From the NCBI GenBank assembly GCA_023146365.1, contig JAGLCE010000166.1, positions 1-11,202 of the forward strand: DNA of 11,202 nucleotides, in the 5' to 3' direction. How positions within the stretch are numbered: position 1 is the stretch's first letter; the number at the start of each line of letters is the position of its first letter. The notes beneath the pieces are model-generated. The model did no database searches. It worked only from the letters and a program-made list of their open reading frames with translations, and was not told the DNA's origin. This DNA is from Endozoicomonadaceae bacterium (lineage in GTDB: Bacteria; Pseudomonadota; Gammaproteobacteria; Pseudomonadales; Endozoicomonadaceae). Positions 1 through 6,963 of the stretch are shown piece after piece. Made by a program: the position numbers and the translations under genes.

Positions 1-1
1 A

Positions 2-478
2 CACAATCTAATTTACAGTCTCGATCTTGGCGCACTATTATGGCCCAACTCGATTGATCGTGATAACTTCAGACAGCAATTATATGATTTAGTCGTTCAT
101 TCCCGAGACAACCAGCCTAAAAAGAATCTATCCCTCTTTGATTGTCAGGCGATCCAAGCAACCGACTCCCATAAAACACCCTCTCCAACTACCTGAGCTG
201 CGGAAAAGAAGCCCATCATCGCTGAACTGGATCCTGTCGTTGAGCCAGATGTGAAGAGATCGGAATGCATTACTTTAATATATCAAGCCATTTTGCCGGT
301 CATTTTAAGCCCACTGGACAGCCCAGCCGAACCAGAGAAACTGGCCGACATATTGGATGTGAACAAAACACAACTCAACGCATGGCTACAAAAAGCGGTG
401 GACGACAATAAGATTATGAAACTGTCAAATCCGATACGATATCGCAAAATTAAAACAGGTGAATCACGTAATGAATAA
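2..478 (+). pseudogene. C-terminal part of a DprA/Smf-like protein with an in-frame stop (tentative)
   Basis: One reading frame (codons starting at position 2) runs from the window edge to TAA at 476-478 and is interrupted only by TGA at 194-196. The part before the stop contains LDLGALLWPNSIDRDNF, resembling the end of the Rossmann-like domain of DprA/Smf-type DNA-processing proteins, where a basic or neutral helix is followed by GA.PWP. The part after the stop (from about 251) reads YQAILPVILSPLDSPAEPEKL and continues with LDVNKTQLNAWLQKAV, a winged-helix-like segment ending in NPIRYRK, as at the C-terminus of such proteins. A GTG at 251 could begin a separate 75-residue protein, but no convincing ribosome binding site precedes it and the same frame is protein-like upstream. 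I therefore read it as one gene broken by a nonsense codon (or by a sequence error). The 5' part lies outside the window. Family assignment is from pattern memory and is uncertain; the in-frame stop is directly visible. Confidence 0.42.
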
Positions 479-977
479 ACGATACTTATGAATTTGATAG
501 CAGCATGGGACTCGCCGAGACCCTATCAATCGTTTAGCGCTCTGTATTGCCGAGAGTATAAATATTCAGTCATGAAAAACTAGCAACCCTCTGAAAACTA
601 AGGTAAAAACACGTAATTTTCATGATATTTTCGATCCAAATTGTTACATTGAATCCAAAGTTCATGATCGGAAATATGAATAAAAATGCACTTTATGCCG
701 GCCAATAGCTTGTTGGAACTTATTCCGTGGAAAAAATATTAATTTTTTGTGAACAACAGTGTTAGACTGTTTCACGCTTATCTCCTTAATGGAGCATATG
801 CTTTCTGTTTTTTAAACCAAACAGTAATATTGATTGGCATAAAAAAACAGATATTTAATTATTGATTGACAGGTTAAAGTTTAGAAAAAACGAATGTAAT
901 TAATCCTACTGGCTCCCGTTTTCGCCAAAAGGAGACTCAATCGTTGCTTGATTAGAACCTGCAGACATGGATATTTT
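479..977. other. Non-coding interval before yaeQ
   Basis: About 500 AT-rich bases without a convincing gene. The visible structures are an imperfect palindrome at 749-775 (listed separately), a small hairpin of CTCC/GGAG just after it (about 782-794), and an isolated TTGACA at 866-871 that could be a -35 box. No good -10 box lies 16-18 bases from that TTGACA; TGTAAT at 895-900 is 23 bases away. AAGGAG at 929-934 looks like a ribosome binding site but is too far from the chosen yaeQ start. Confidence 0.5.
749..775. promoter_or_regulatory. Imperfect palindrome, possible operator
   Basis: GTGAA-CA-ACAGT (749-760) is followed after GTTAG by ACTGT-TTCAC (766-775). The arms are complementary over ten bases with a two-base bulge in the left arm. 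The location, about 200 bases upstream of yaeQ in an AT-rich interval, and the size suit a protein binding site, but a bulged operator would be unusual. No regulator can be named. An RNA hairpin is the alternative; there is no U-tract after it, so it is not a terminator. Confidence 0.25.
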
Positions 978-1532
978 ATGGCGATTAAAGCCACAGTTTT
1001 TAAAGCAACGTTGAATATTGCGAACCTTGACCGAAACTACTACCAAGATCACAGTCTGACCATTGCTCATCACCCTTCGGAAACCGATGAGCGAATGATG
1101 ATCAGAATACTTGCCTACGCTTATCATGCCAGTGAACATCTCATGTTCACCAAGGGATTGAGTACGGATTCAGAGCCGGAGTTATGGCAAAAATCACTCT
1201 GTGATGAGATGGAGCTCTGGATAGAGCTTGGCCAGCCCAATGAGAAACGTATCCGCAAAGCTTGCAGACGTTCACAGTCTGTGTGGGTCATCAGTTATGG
1301 GGGGCATATTGCCGATATATGGTGGGAACAAAATCGCAACAAACTGACCCGCATTAAGAACCTTTCAGTGATCAATCTGCCCGCAGAGGCGACTGATGAG
1401 CTAGCAGGAATGGTGAAAAGAACCATGCGGTTACAGTGTATGATTCAGGATGGCATCATTTCGATCAGTAATGATAAACAACATGTCACGATTGAGCCTC
1501 AAGAGTGGCTGTTGAGTAGTATCACTTCCTAA
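978..1532 (+). CDS. yaeQ: YaeQ family protein
   Basis: A 184-residue protein matching the YaeQ family along its whole length (E. coli YaeQ has 181 residues). Family hallmarks are visible in order: MAIKATVFKATLNIANLDRN at the start, HPSETDERMM (32-41), the FTKGLSTDSEPELW segment (57-70), LWIELGQPNEKRIRKAC (80-96), IWWEQN (114-119) and MIQDGIISIS (155-164). YaeQ has a PD-(D/E)XK nuclease-like fold; no catalytic activity is established for it to my knowledge, and the E. coli gene was noted as suppressing loss of the elongation factor RfaH. It is presumably cytoplasmic, having no signal peptide. The start ATG at 978 is chosen because it aligns with the family N-terminus. An upstream in-frame TTG at 948, 13 bases after AAGGAG, would add ten residues (IRTCRHGYF) foreign to the family. 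The C-terminus extends slightly beyond the usual end. It appears monocistronic. Confidence 0.93.
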   Translation: MAIKATVFKATLNIANLDRNYYQDHSLTIAHHPSETDERMMIRILAYAYHASEHLMFTKGLSTDSEPELWQKSLCDEMELWIELGQPNEKRIRKACRRSQSVWVISYGGHIADIWWEQNRNKLTRIKNLSVINLPAEATDELAGMVKRTMRLQCMIQDGIISISNDKQHVTIEPQEWLLSSITS

Positions 1533-1876
1533 AAGATCAGCAATAATAGTGTCATCTACGTGATCATTGCAGCGGTGCTTTGTCATTAACTAAAATACAG
1601 GGTTGGAGTGGCATGTAAATCTCCCTTTGAGGTAAGTACTAAGCGCATCATCCTATATGCGACCATTGCTTTATGACTTTCATCACCTGAAGCACACCCT
1701 ATGCCACCCATTGATCGTTATAAGCTGCCTGACATTAACCTGAAACTATAGGCGAAAACGGATTACTGAGCCGTTGATCGATTGTAATATCGACTCATGA
1801 ACGAATCACTTAACATCTCTCGTCTATCAGATTAAACTGGAGTAATACAAGATTATACGAAAGGAAAAGTTTAATA
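1533..1876. other. Non-coding interval between yaeQ and the SPOR lipoprotein gene
   Basis: About 340 bases with no convincing ORF on either strand. Just after yaeQ, GATCA (1535-1539) and GCAAT (1540-1544) are followed by TGATC and ATTGC (around 1561-1570), complementary in the crossed order of a pseudoknot; the segments are short and may be chance. TCGAT/ATCGA around TGTAAT lies near 1778-1793. The hexamers TAATAC (1843-1848) and TTATAC (1853-1858) could be -10 boxes for the next gene, but no clear -35 box accompanies them. Confidence 0.4.
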
Positions 1877-1906
1877 ATGCATCATAATAAAATGCGTCAT
1901 AATAAA
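1877..1906 (+). repeat. Tandem 15-bp duplication over the start codon
   Basis: ATGCATCATAATAAA at 1877-1891 is followed directly by ATGCGTCATAATAAA at 1892-1906, a single mismatch in 15 bases. It encodes MHHNK then MRHNK, lengthening the basic N-region of the lipoprotein signal peptide and providing a second in-frame ATG. The first ATG is better placed relative to AAGGA at 1861. Confidence 0.85.
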
Positions 1907-2521
1907 AAATGGAACAGATTATTATCTGTTGTGAGCGTCATCTATCTTGTCATGCTGCCTGGCTGTGCGAAGGAGAAGCTTGAGCCTACGAAGCCCCAAT
2001 TCAACTGTGCAAGCGATCCCACATCAAATACGTGGAAATGTACTGGTTCCGGCAAAATGGTGCAGAATGACCTGCAACAGACATTTATCATAGTCGATGA
2101 TGATTCTGTTCAGGATACAATGTCGATGACTGAACCACCAGAGGCTAACGCACCAAAGTCCAAAGCAGAAAAGTCTAAAGCATCGGTGGCGACACTCGAA
2201 TCGCGGCTAAATGTGCAACCAACATGTCAACCATCCTTTACTGCTGAACACTTTTACCTGCAATTTTCGGCGACCAAAACAGAGAATGGCTTGAAATTAC
2301 TGGCTGCTCGCTTGTTTCCGGTAGAGACGGAGATCGTCAGTACAACGACGAAGGGAGAGGACTGGTTTTTACTGGTCAGCGCAGGATTCAGTTCTCACGA
2401 GGCAGCACAGTCTGTTGCTTCATTGTTGCAATCGAAAGGTGTTAAAAAGCCGTGGATTCGTTCCGGTAACTCACTGCTATCAGTGTTGAAGCATCCGGTG
2501 TCTACATCAGAATGCCAGTAA
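1877..2521 (+). CDS. Predicted lipoprotein with C-terminal SPOR-like domain
   Basis: A 214-residue protein. A basic N-region (residues 1-14, rich in His, Lys, Asn) is followed by a hydrophobic stretch (15-27) and the lipobox LPGC with Cys30, so it should be cleaved by signal peptidase II and lipidated; there is no Asp at +2, consistent with outer-membrane sorting. Residues 38-60 hold a small Cys-containing segment (CASDPTSNTWKC). Residues 70-117 form a low-complexity linker rich in Ser, Lys, Pro and acidic residues. Residues 125-205 look like a SPOR domain, the peptidoglycan-binding fold that recognises denuded glycan strands: FYLQFSA, then LKLLAARL, WFLLVSAGFSSHEAAQSVAS and GVKKPWIRSG match its usual order of two repeats. 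A role at the cell wall or division septum is inferred from the fold only. AAGGA at 1861-1865 lies 11 bases before the ATG. The first 15 bases of the gene are tandemly duplicated (see repeat). No partner genes adjoin. Confidence 0.8.
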   Translation: MHHNKMRHNKKWNRLLSVVSVIYLVMLPGCAKEKLEPTKPQFNCASDPTSNTWKCTGSGKMVQNDLQQTFIIVDDDSVQDTMSMTEPPEANAPKSKAEKSKASVATLESRLNVQPTCQPSFTAEHFYLQFSATKTENGLKLLAARLFPVETEIVSTTTKGEDWFLLVSAGFSSHEAAQSVASLLQSKGVKKPWIRSGNSLLSVLKHPVSTSECQ

Positions 2522-2888
2522 GCTCATAAGGTTCAGAGCAGATTTTATATCCAACGGCTACGGAATCAACCGATGCTTTACTGTTATGTTATTGACAATC
2601 ATTGGGAAGGTTCCAAATATGGCCTTAATAAGGAGTACCTAGAAATGAAGTATACTCTTTTGTGTGGTCTGGACAGTTAAGTCTGACAGATTATCCTGCT
2701 CATAAACCGTCGCATTGCTGGCAAGGCAGAAACAGCGAGTCTCTATGATAAGCATTAAGCCAACTGCACATCAAACAAGCGACACCATGTTAGGCGATAG
2801 AACCCGAAACAAAGTCAACAGAGGAAGCTGGACGGCCCATGTTTAATGTGCCAGCAACGTCTCAATCTCTGACCTATAGAATCGCTTA
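2522..2888. other. Non-coding interval between the convergent lipoprotein and chaperone genes
   Basis: About 370 bases between two genes whose ends face each other. No strong hairpin followed by a T-run is visible for either. A short ORF with a good ribosome binding site at 2630-2680 is listed separately. No usher or pilin remnant was recognised in any frame, although an usher gene would be expected downstream of the chaperone on the minus strand. Confidence 0.45.
2645..2680 (+). CDS. Very short ORF (11 codons) behind a good ribosome binding site, uncertain
   Basis: AAGGAG at 2630-2635 precedes ATG at 2645 by nine bases; the frame reads MKYTLLCGLDS and stops at TAA. TTGACA at 2592-2597 could be a -35 box, but the matching -10 (AAATAT at 2615-2620, 17 bases away) is poor. 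It could be a leader peptide, a remnant of the start of a lost gene, or chance. Nothing downstream on the plus strand is a gene it could attenuate. Confidence 0.15.
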   Translation: MKYTLLCGLDS

Positions 2889-3596
2889 TCATTTTACATT
2901 AGGCTGAAAGGTTTTTAGCTTTTCAAATTCACCATCAAACAAACCATACCGGACATACCCTTTCGAATCAGGTAGTTCCAGCTCCCAGCTTTGACCGGCA
3001 TAAAGACGAGTGCTCTCCTCCATAGGCGTACAGCTTTCATCTTTTTTGCTGGTGCAGAACTGCCCGTTTCTCAGTACCGCGTTAATATTGCCCTTGTTGG
3101 AGAAGACGATTTTTTTCCCTTTCCAATCTGCCGTCACGTCATAGGCTGGATGAACAGGGCGAATGAAAACCAGTGTTTGATAAGCTATTAGAAGCTTGAT
3201 GGCGGTCTGTGTTACATGGATATCGCCAATCACCGGACGAAAAGTGACACGGTAGACTTCCTCAGTTTTACTCGGTGCTTCCAAACTGACAAGCCGAATG
3301 GTCTTGCGGCCGTTAGCGGGAATGACAGCTTTTCGGGGGGTGGCCAGCAGCTTAAGTTTGTCTGGGTCAGTGATTCGGACACGCTCTTCATTTTCCCGAC
3401 CAGGATTGACGACATTATACACTTCAGTCTGCAAGTATAGGGTTTCTGGATCAGGATTTCTGATTATGATGTCTTGGCGAGGCGCCTGACCTGGATCAAA
3501 ATAGACGATGACCTTATCCAGTAACATGCTGGCGTTCAACGTCGTTGCAGTAGTTGATATCAACACGGCAAGCAAAGTAAAAATTATATTTCTCAT
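2889..3596 (-). CDS. Periplasmic pilus-assembly chaperone (PapD-like, alternate/CsuC type)
   Basis: A 235-residue protein from ATG at 3596, reading MRNIIFTLLAVLISTTATTL, a typical Sec signal peptide cleaved near residue 22. It should act in the periplasm, holding pilin subunits by donor-strand complementation and delivering them to an outer-membrane usher. Two immunoglobulin-like domains are expected: about 25-145, with VIVYFDPGQAPRQDIIIRNP (strands A-B) and VYRVTFRPV (115-122, before the F-G hairpin), ending in KLLIAYQTLVFIRP (134-147, the subunit-binding G1 strand region), then domain 2 (148-235) with Cys181 and Cys189 possibly paired. The classical PapD signature is not evident, which fits the alternate chaperone-usher branch. 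The frame stays open upstream to an ATG at 3701, which would overlap the pilin gene end by 14 bases, but residues there do not look like a signal peptide start; another in-frame ATG is at 3614. No clear ribosome binding site decides between them. It follows the pilin gene with a 91-base gap. Confidence 0.82.
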   Translation of the reverse strand: MRNIIFTLLAVLISTTATTLNASMLLDKVIVYFDPGQAPRQDIIIRNPDPETLYLQTEVYNVVNPGRENEERVRITDPDKLKLLATPRKAVIPANGRKTIRLVSLEAPSKTEEVYRVTFRPVIGDIHVTQTAIKLLIAYQTLVFIRPVHPAYDVTADWKGKKIVFSNKGNINAVLRNGQFCTSKKDESCTPMEESTRLYAGQSWELELPDSKGYVRYGLFDGEFEKLKTFQPNVK

Positions 3597-3687
3597 AACA
3601 GTGCTGTAATCCATACAACAAGAACGATTCCGCCATATTAAAGAGCAGACAGTAAGAAATCCAGCAAAAACAACTTTTACTTCTGGA

Positions 3688-4437
3688 TCATTCAGCGGCA
3701 ACGGTGATCTGTGCTGCGCCGAAGTAACGGTTCTTTTGCATGTTGTGGCGAGCAGAATCGCTGAGGCTTATGGAGACTACCGGCGATTGTCCGCAGTCGA
3801 TGGCATTGTTCAGCGGCAATGTTGTGGCTTTCTTCAACTGAATGGGTGCTTTAGCTGATCTATCGGTGAGCACTACCTGATAAGGCATTTCACTTCCATT
3901 GTCAGAACTCAGCACCATGCGATTATCAGCACGACTGCCAGCGGCTTGCAGAGAGTAGTGCGACATGCCGGCACCCTTAATACAAATATTCTTCTGCAGC
4001 TGATAGATCGACTTGATTTCCGCCGATACAGCGTCCGAAGATTCGGTATTCGTCTTTTGAGGACTGCCGACTTCATCGAGTCTGTTAGCCTGACTCTCTG
4101 CCAGTGTCATAGTTGGTTTTTGAACGACAACTTCTGTATCGTCATCCTTATTCACCGTAGAGCTACCCGATGCTGACGTATCAACGGACAGAGTTTGAAC
4201 GGATAAATTGGGGGAGATTATCAGACTTATGGTAAAGCTTCCACGAGATGCCGCTCCCTGAGAGCCCTGGCTGGCGGCTTCCAAGAAGGTTACATTGCTG
4301 ACGATTGACACTAGACACAGAGCTAACGCCCAAGAGATGGTGATAGCACTTAAACGGCGTAACTGTTGCTGACTGGTCCACGCAGCAACCAGTCGACACT
4401 GGTGCGTGTGGCGAAGTCCGACTACTTGAACATCCAT
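3688..4437 (-). CDS. Pilin-like subunit (CsuA/spore-coat-U-like), chaperone-usher type
   Basis: A 249-residue predicted secreted protein. After an unusually long N-region (1-31) comes a hydrophobic segment (32-52) with a likely cleavage near LEAAS. Residues 66-80 (GSFTISLIISPNLSV) have the alternating pattern of a pilin N-terminal donor strand or first beta strand. Residues 82-147 form an acidic, Ser/Thr-rich stretch that looks like an inserted linker. The C-terminal half follows the spore-coat-U/CsuA pattern: NICIKGAGMSHYSLQAAG (150-167), MVLSSDNGSEMPYQVVLTD (174-192), IDCGQSP (213-219) and a closing beta strand YFGAAQITVAAE (238-249), close to the family ending GTLTL.V.PE. Cys152 and Cys215 would form the disulfide. 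It lies directly upstream of the chaperone gene, which supports the assignment. ATG at 4437 is preceded by GAAGG 13-17 bases upstream, a weak ribosome binding site. Alternatives are a minor tip subunit or an orphan pilin. Confidence 0.68.
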   Translation of the reverse strand: MDVQVVGLRHTHQCRLVAAWTSQQQLRRLSAITISWALALCLVSIVSNVTFLEAASQGSQGAASRGSFTISLIISPNLSVQTLSVDTSASGSSTVNKDDDTEVVVQKPTMTLAESQANRLDEVGSPQKTNTESSDAVSAEIKSIYQLQKNICIKGAGMSHYSLQAAGSRADNRMVLSSDNGSEMPYQVVLTDRSAKAPIQLKKATTLPLNNAIDCGQSPVVSISLSDSARHNMQKNRYFGAAQITVAAE

Positions 4438-4502
4438 ATTTCAACTGGCCTTCATCTGAGGAATATACTTCTTTCTCTCCTCTTTAGTATAGAACCGAGA
4501 TA

Positions 4503-4516
4503 CACCGGTATCGGTG
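4503..4516. promoter_or_regulatory. Short palindrome upstream of the pilin -10 box
   Basis: CACCG (4503-4507) and CGGTG (4512-4516) flank GTAT. The palindrome lies 11-29 bases upstream of TATACT on the minus strand (4492-4487), where an activator or repressor of the pilin gene would bind. No regulator is identifiable. Confidence 0.25.
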
Positions 4517-4673
4517 AGAATAAAGCTATTTGCAAGCCAATATCTAATAAAGAAAGCGTTCGACCATCACTTACGTAATTACACAATAAAAACCAGCCAA
4601 TCAACGAAAACATGATAAAAACAGGTATCATACGGTTCGTTTCTCCGCTATAGTCACCCGTTTGATTATTTAT

Positions 4674-4696
4674 GCATTTCTACAATAGTGAAATGC
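4674..4696. repeat. Inverted repeat in the deaD leader region
   Basis: GCATTTC (4674-4680) and GAAATGC (4690-4696) are perfect complements around a nine-base loop TACAATAGT. The loop itself contains TACAAT, a possible -10 box, so the repeat could be an operator around a promoter or a hairpin in a longer transcript. No U-tract follows, so it is not a terminator. Confidence 0.35.
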
Positions 4697-4892
4697 TCCA
4701 GTCTTTTCTGGTGACGAATCCGGAGTTTGTCTGGGTATGGATTGTCTCAGCAACAGGATCTATCCAAGCAGGGCAGTCATTTCGGCCTTGCTGACACCGT
4801 TACCATTAATTCTTAACCATACATGAGCAGTTGAGGTTTGCGTCACATTCGGTGAGGGAAACCTTCATCTTTACGAAAAAGGCGCATTTATC

Positions 4893-6599
4893 ATGTCAAA
4901 CAACATTCCTCAGTTCAGGGATCTTGGGCTTTCTGAGCCTATCCTGCAATCCCTAGAAGAACTGGGTTATGAGACTCCTTCACCGATCCAAGCAGAAAGT
5001 ATCCCTCTGCTACTGGATCACTGCGACCTACTGGGTCAAGCTCAGACGGGCACCGGCAAGACTGCAGCCTTCGCACTGCCGCTCCTGAATAATCTTGACC
5101 TATCCAGCAAGGAAACTCAGTTGCTGGTTCTCGCTCCAACCCGGGAACTGGCGATTCAAGTCTCAGAAGCGTTTCAATCTTATGCCCGTTACTTGAAAGG
5201 TTTCCATATCCTGCCCATTTACGGTGGTCAGGCAATGTCTCTGCAGCTTCGTCAGTTGCAGCGCGGCGTCCAAGTTGTTGTGGGTACGCCAGGCCGCGTG
5301 ATGGATCATATCCGTCGTGGCACCCTTAATTTGAAAACACTAGCGGCTCTTGTGCTGGATGAAGCCGATGAAATGCTAAAAATGGGTTTCATTGATGATA
5401 TTGAGTGGATTCTGGAACACACACCGGATAAACGTCAGATTGCGCTGTTCTCCGCGACCATGCCGGAAATCATCCGTAAGGTGGCTCATCGCCACCTAAA
5501 CAACCCTCATGAAGTCCGGATTAAGGCCAAGACTGCCACTGTTGATACCACTGAACAGTTCTACTGGCTGGTCAATGGACTGCAGAAGCTGGACGCCCTG
5601 ACGCGAATTTTAGAAACCGAAGAGAGTGATGGCCTAATCATCTTCGTCCGCACCAAAACATCAACCGTTGAATTAGCAGAAAAACTGGAAGCTCGTGGCT
5701 ACATCAGTGCTCCGTTGCACGGTGATATGACCCAACCCCTGCGTGAACGCACTGTTGAGAAATTGCGTGACGGACAACTGGATATCGTTGTGGCCACTGA
5801 CGTTGCCGCCCGAGGCCTTGACGTTGAGCGTATCAGCCACGTTATTAACTACGATATTCCTCACGACACGGAAGCCTATGTTCACCGTATCGGCCGTACC
5901 GGTCGCGCAGGTCGTAAGGGTAAGGCGATCCTGTTTGTCACTAATCGTGAGCGCCGTATGTTGCGCTCCATTGAGCGTGCGACTCGTCAGGCCATTAAAC
6001 CGCTGACCCTGCCAAGCCGTGAACTGGTATCGGAGCGTCGTGTATCGAAGATGATGGAACAGGTGAATGAAACTCTGATCAACGAACCGCTAGACTTTTT
6101 CAAACACATTGTGACCGATAAACGTCATCACCAGACCGAAGTCGATACCATCGACTTGGCCGCGGCACTGCTGTTCTTGGCACAGAAAGATCGTCCCCTG
6201 CAATTGAAAGAAGATCCGGTACATATTCATGAATCTCGTCAGCGTGGAGAGCGTAGAGAACGTGGAGAACGTAGCGGTCATGAGCCTCGCCTTAAGCGTT
6301 ATTCTGACACTAACATGCAGCGCTATCGCCTAGACGTTGGGCGTGCGCATGGTGTGATGCCAGGCAATATTGTCGGGGCCATCGCCAATGAGAGTAAGAG
6401 TCAGATTAACAACCAGAGTATCGGCCACATAAAACTGTTTGATACCTACAGCACAGTTGATCTGCCGGCAGATATTCATACTGACACGATACAGCACCTA
6501 CAGAAAGTTCGTGTCTGTGGCCGCCCTCTAAAGATGGAACAGATTGCTGGTGGTGAACATCGTGCTGGTCAAGCTGGCAATGGCAATCGTCGCCGTTAA
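4893..6599 (+). CDS. deaD: DEAD-box ATP-dependent RNA helicase DeaD/CsdA
   Basis: A 568-residue cytoplasmic RNA helicase that unwinds structured RNA using ATP; the family works in 50S ribosome assembly, mRNA decay and growth in the cold. All motifs are present: Q motif around FRDLGLSEP and SPIQ (8-33), Walker A AQTGTGKT (50-57), PTRELA (82-87), GG (111-112), TPGR (132-135), DEAD (156-159), SAT (187-189), IIFVRT (249-254), ATDVAARGLD (301-310), HRIGRTGR (331-338). A basic linker with RGERRERGER follows (451-460). Residues 476-549 form the DbpA-like RNA-binding domain (YRLDVGRAHGVMPGNIVGAI, then GHIKLFDTYSTVDLP). This domain distinguishes DeaD from RhlE or SrmB. It is slightly shorter than E. 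coli DeaD (629 residues), mainly in the basic C-terminal tail. AAAAAGG (4876-4882) precedes the ATG by ten bases. It is a single-gene unit with its own terminator. Confidence 0.96.
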   Translation: MSNNIPQFRDLGLSEPILQSLEELGYETPSPIQAESIPLLLDHCDLLGQAQTGTGKTAAFALPLLNNLDLSSKETQLLVLAPTRELAIQVSEAFQSYARYLKGFHILPIYGGQAMSLQLRQLQRGVQVVVGTPGRVMDHIRRGTLNLKTLAALVLDEADEMLKMGFIDDIEWILEHTPDKRQIALFSATMPEIIRKVAHRHLNNPHEVRIKAKTATVDTTEQFYWLVNGLQKLDALTRILETEESDGLIIFVRTKTSTVELAEKLEARGYISAPLHGDMTQPLRERTVEKLRDGQLDIVVATDVAARGLDVERISHVINYDIPHDTEAYVHRIGRTGRAGRKGKAILFVTNRERRMLRSIERATRQAIKPLTLPSRELVSERRVSKMMEQVNETLINEPLDFFKHIVTDKRHHQTEVDTIDLAAALLFLAQKDRPLQLKEDPVHIHESRQRGERRERGERSGHEPRLKRYSDTNMQRYRLDVGRAHGVMPGNIVGAIANESKSQINNQSIGHIKLFDTYSTVDLPADIHTDTIQHLQKVRVCGRPLKMEQIAGGEHRAGQAGNGNRRR

Positions 6600-6601
6600 A
6601 C

Positions 6602-6637
6602 GGGTTATCTGCGCCATCAGTAATGATCGAATAACCC
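6602..6637 (+). repeat. Hairpin immediately after the deaD stop, overlapping the terminator
   Basis: GGGTTAT (6602-6608) pairs with ATAACCC (6631-6637), starting two bases after the deaD stop codon. Its right arm is the left arm of the terminator stem (6633-6667), so the two structures cannot form together. This resembles an antiterminator/terminator pair, although it lies after, not before, a gene. Confidence 0.5.
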
Positions 6638-6670
6638 ACTATCTGGCTCTATGACGGGTAGCGGGTTTTT
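6633..6670 (+). terminator. Intrinsic terminator of deaD
   Basis: AACCC-A-CTA (6633-6641) pairs with TAG-C-GGGTT (6659-6667) with one A·C mismatch, and the transcript then continues into a short T-run (to 6670, GGGTTTTT). It lies 34 bases after the deaD stop. The loop is long (17 bases), so efficiency may be moderate. Confidence 0.65.
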
Positions 6671-6963
6671 GATATCAATCGAATTCAAATATGCCAATAA
6701 AATAAGGTCAACAAATTAGCAATAGAATCACCCATCCTGCACAGCAGGCTCCCGATATCTATCACTATTACTGTTGAGCGATCAGTCAGACGTTGAGCCA
6801 AAAAACATCTCTTCAAGCGACGTGTTTATTGGCTAGCATCGTCGTTTAATGGACAAGCCCTTGCGGCCGACCCTTACACATTCCTGCATGTCCTGTATGT
6901 ATTGGCATTAACCGCCACAACAAAAGAGACGAATCAAGAGCGAGACCAATCCATTCAGACGTA
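6671..6963. other. Interval between convergent deaD and parC
   Basis: About 290 bases with no convincing gene. A 9-bp tandem (CCTGCATGT at 6883-6891 and CCTGTATGT at 6892-6900) is probably chance. A weak terminator for parC is listed at 6800-6823. Confidence 0.45.
6800..6823 (-). terminator. Weak candidate terminator downstream of parC
   Basis: On the minus strand ACGTC (6823-6819) can pair with GATGT (6809-6805) through one G·U pair and is followed by a run of T (6805-6800). The stem is only five pairs with a nine-base loop and it lies about 140 bases after the parC stop, so it is a tentative call. Confidence 0.25.

Larger units (their letters stand above)
4438..4892. other. Divergent control region between pilin and deaD
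   Basis: About 455 bases between two genes that point away from each other, so both promoters should lie here. On the minus strand, TATACT (4492-4487) is a good -10 box for the pilin gene; the base steps 17 upstream carry no good -35, but a palindrome CACCG-GTAT-CGGTG (4503-4516) sits there and could be an operator. On the plus strand TATAGT (4649-4654) and TACAAT (4681-4686) are candidate -10 boxes for deaD without strong -35 partners, giving a 5' leader of over 200 bases. A hairpin is listed at 4674-4696. A long leader is in keeping with cold-regulated deaD genes in other bacteria, but this is an inference. Confidence 0.35.

Noticed and set aside
866..900. TTGACA and TGTAAT as a promoter for yaeQ
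   Set aside because: The spacer is 23 bases, outside the functional range; no other -10 fits.
948..977. TTG start adding ten residues to YaeQ
   Set aside because: The added residues do not belong to the family N-terminus, and AAGGAG is 13 bases away, too far for normal use.
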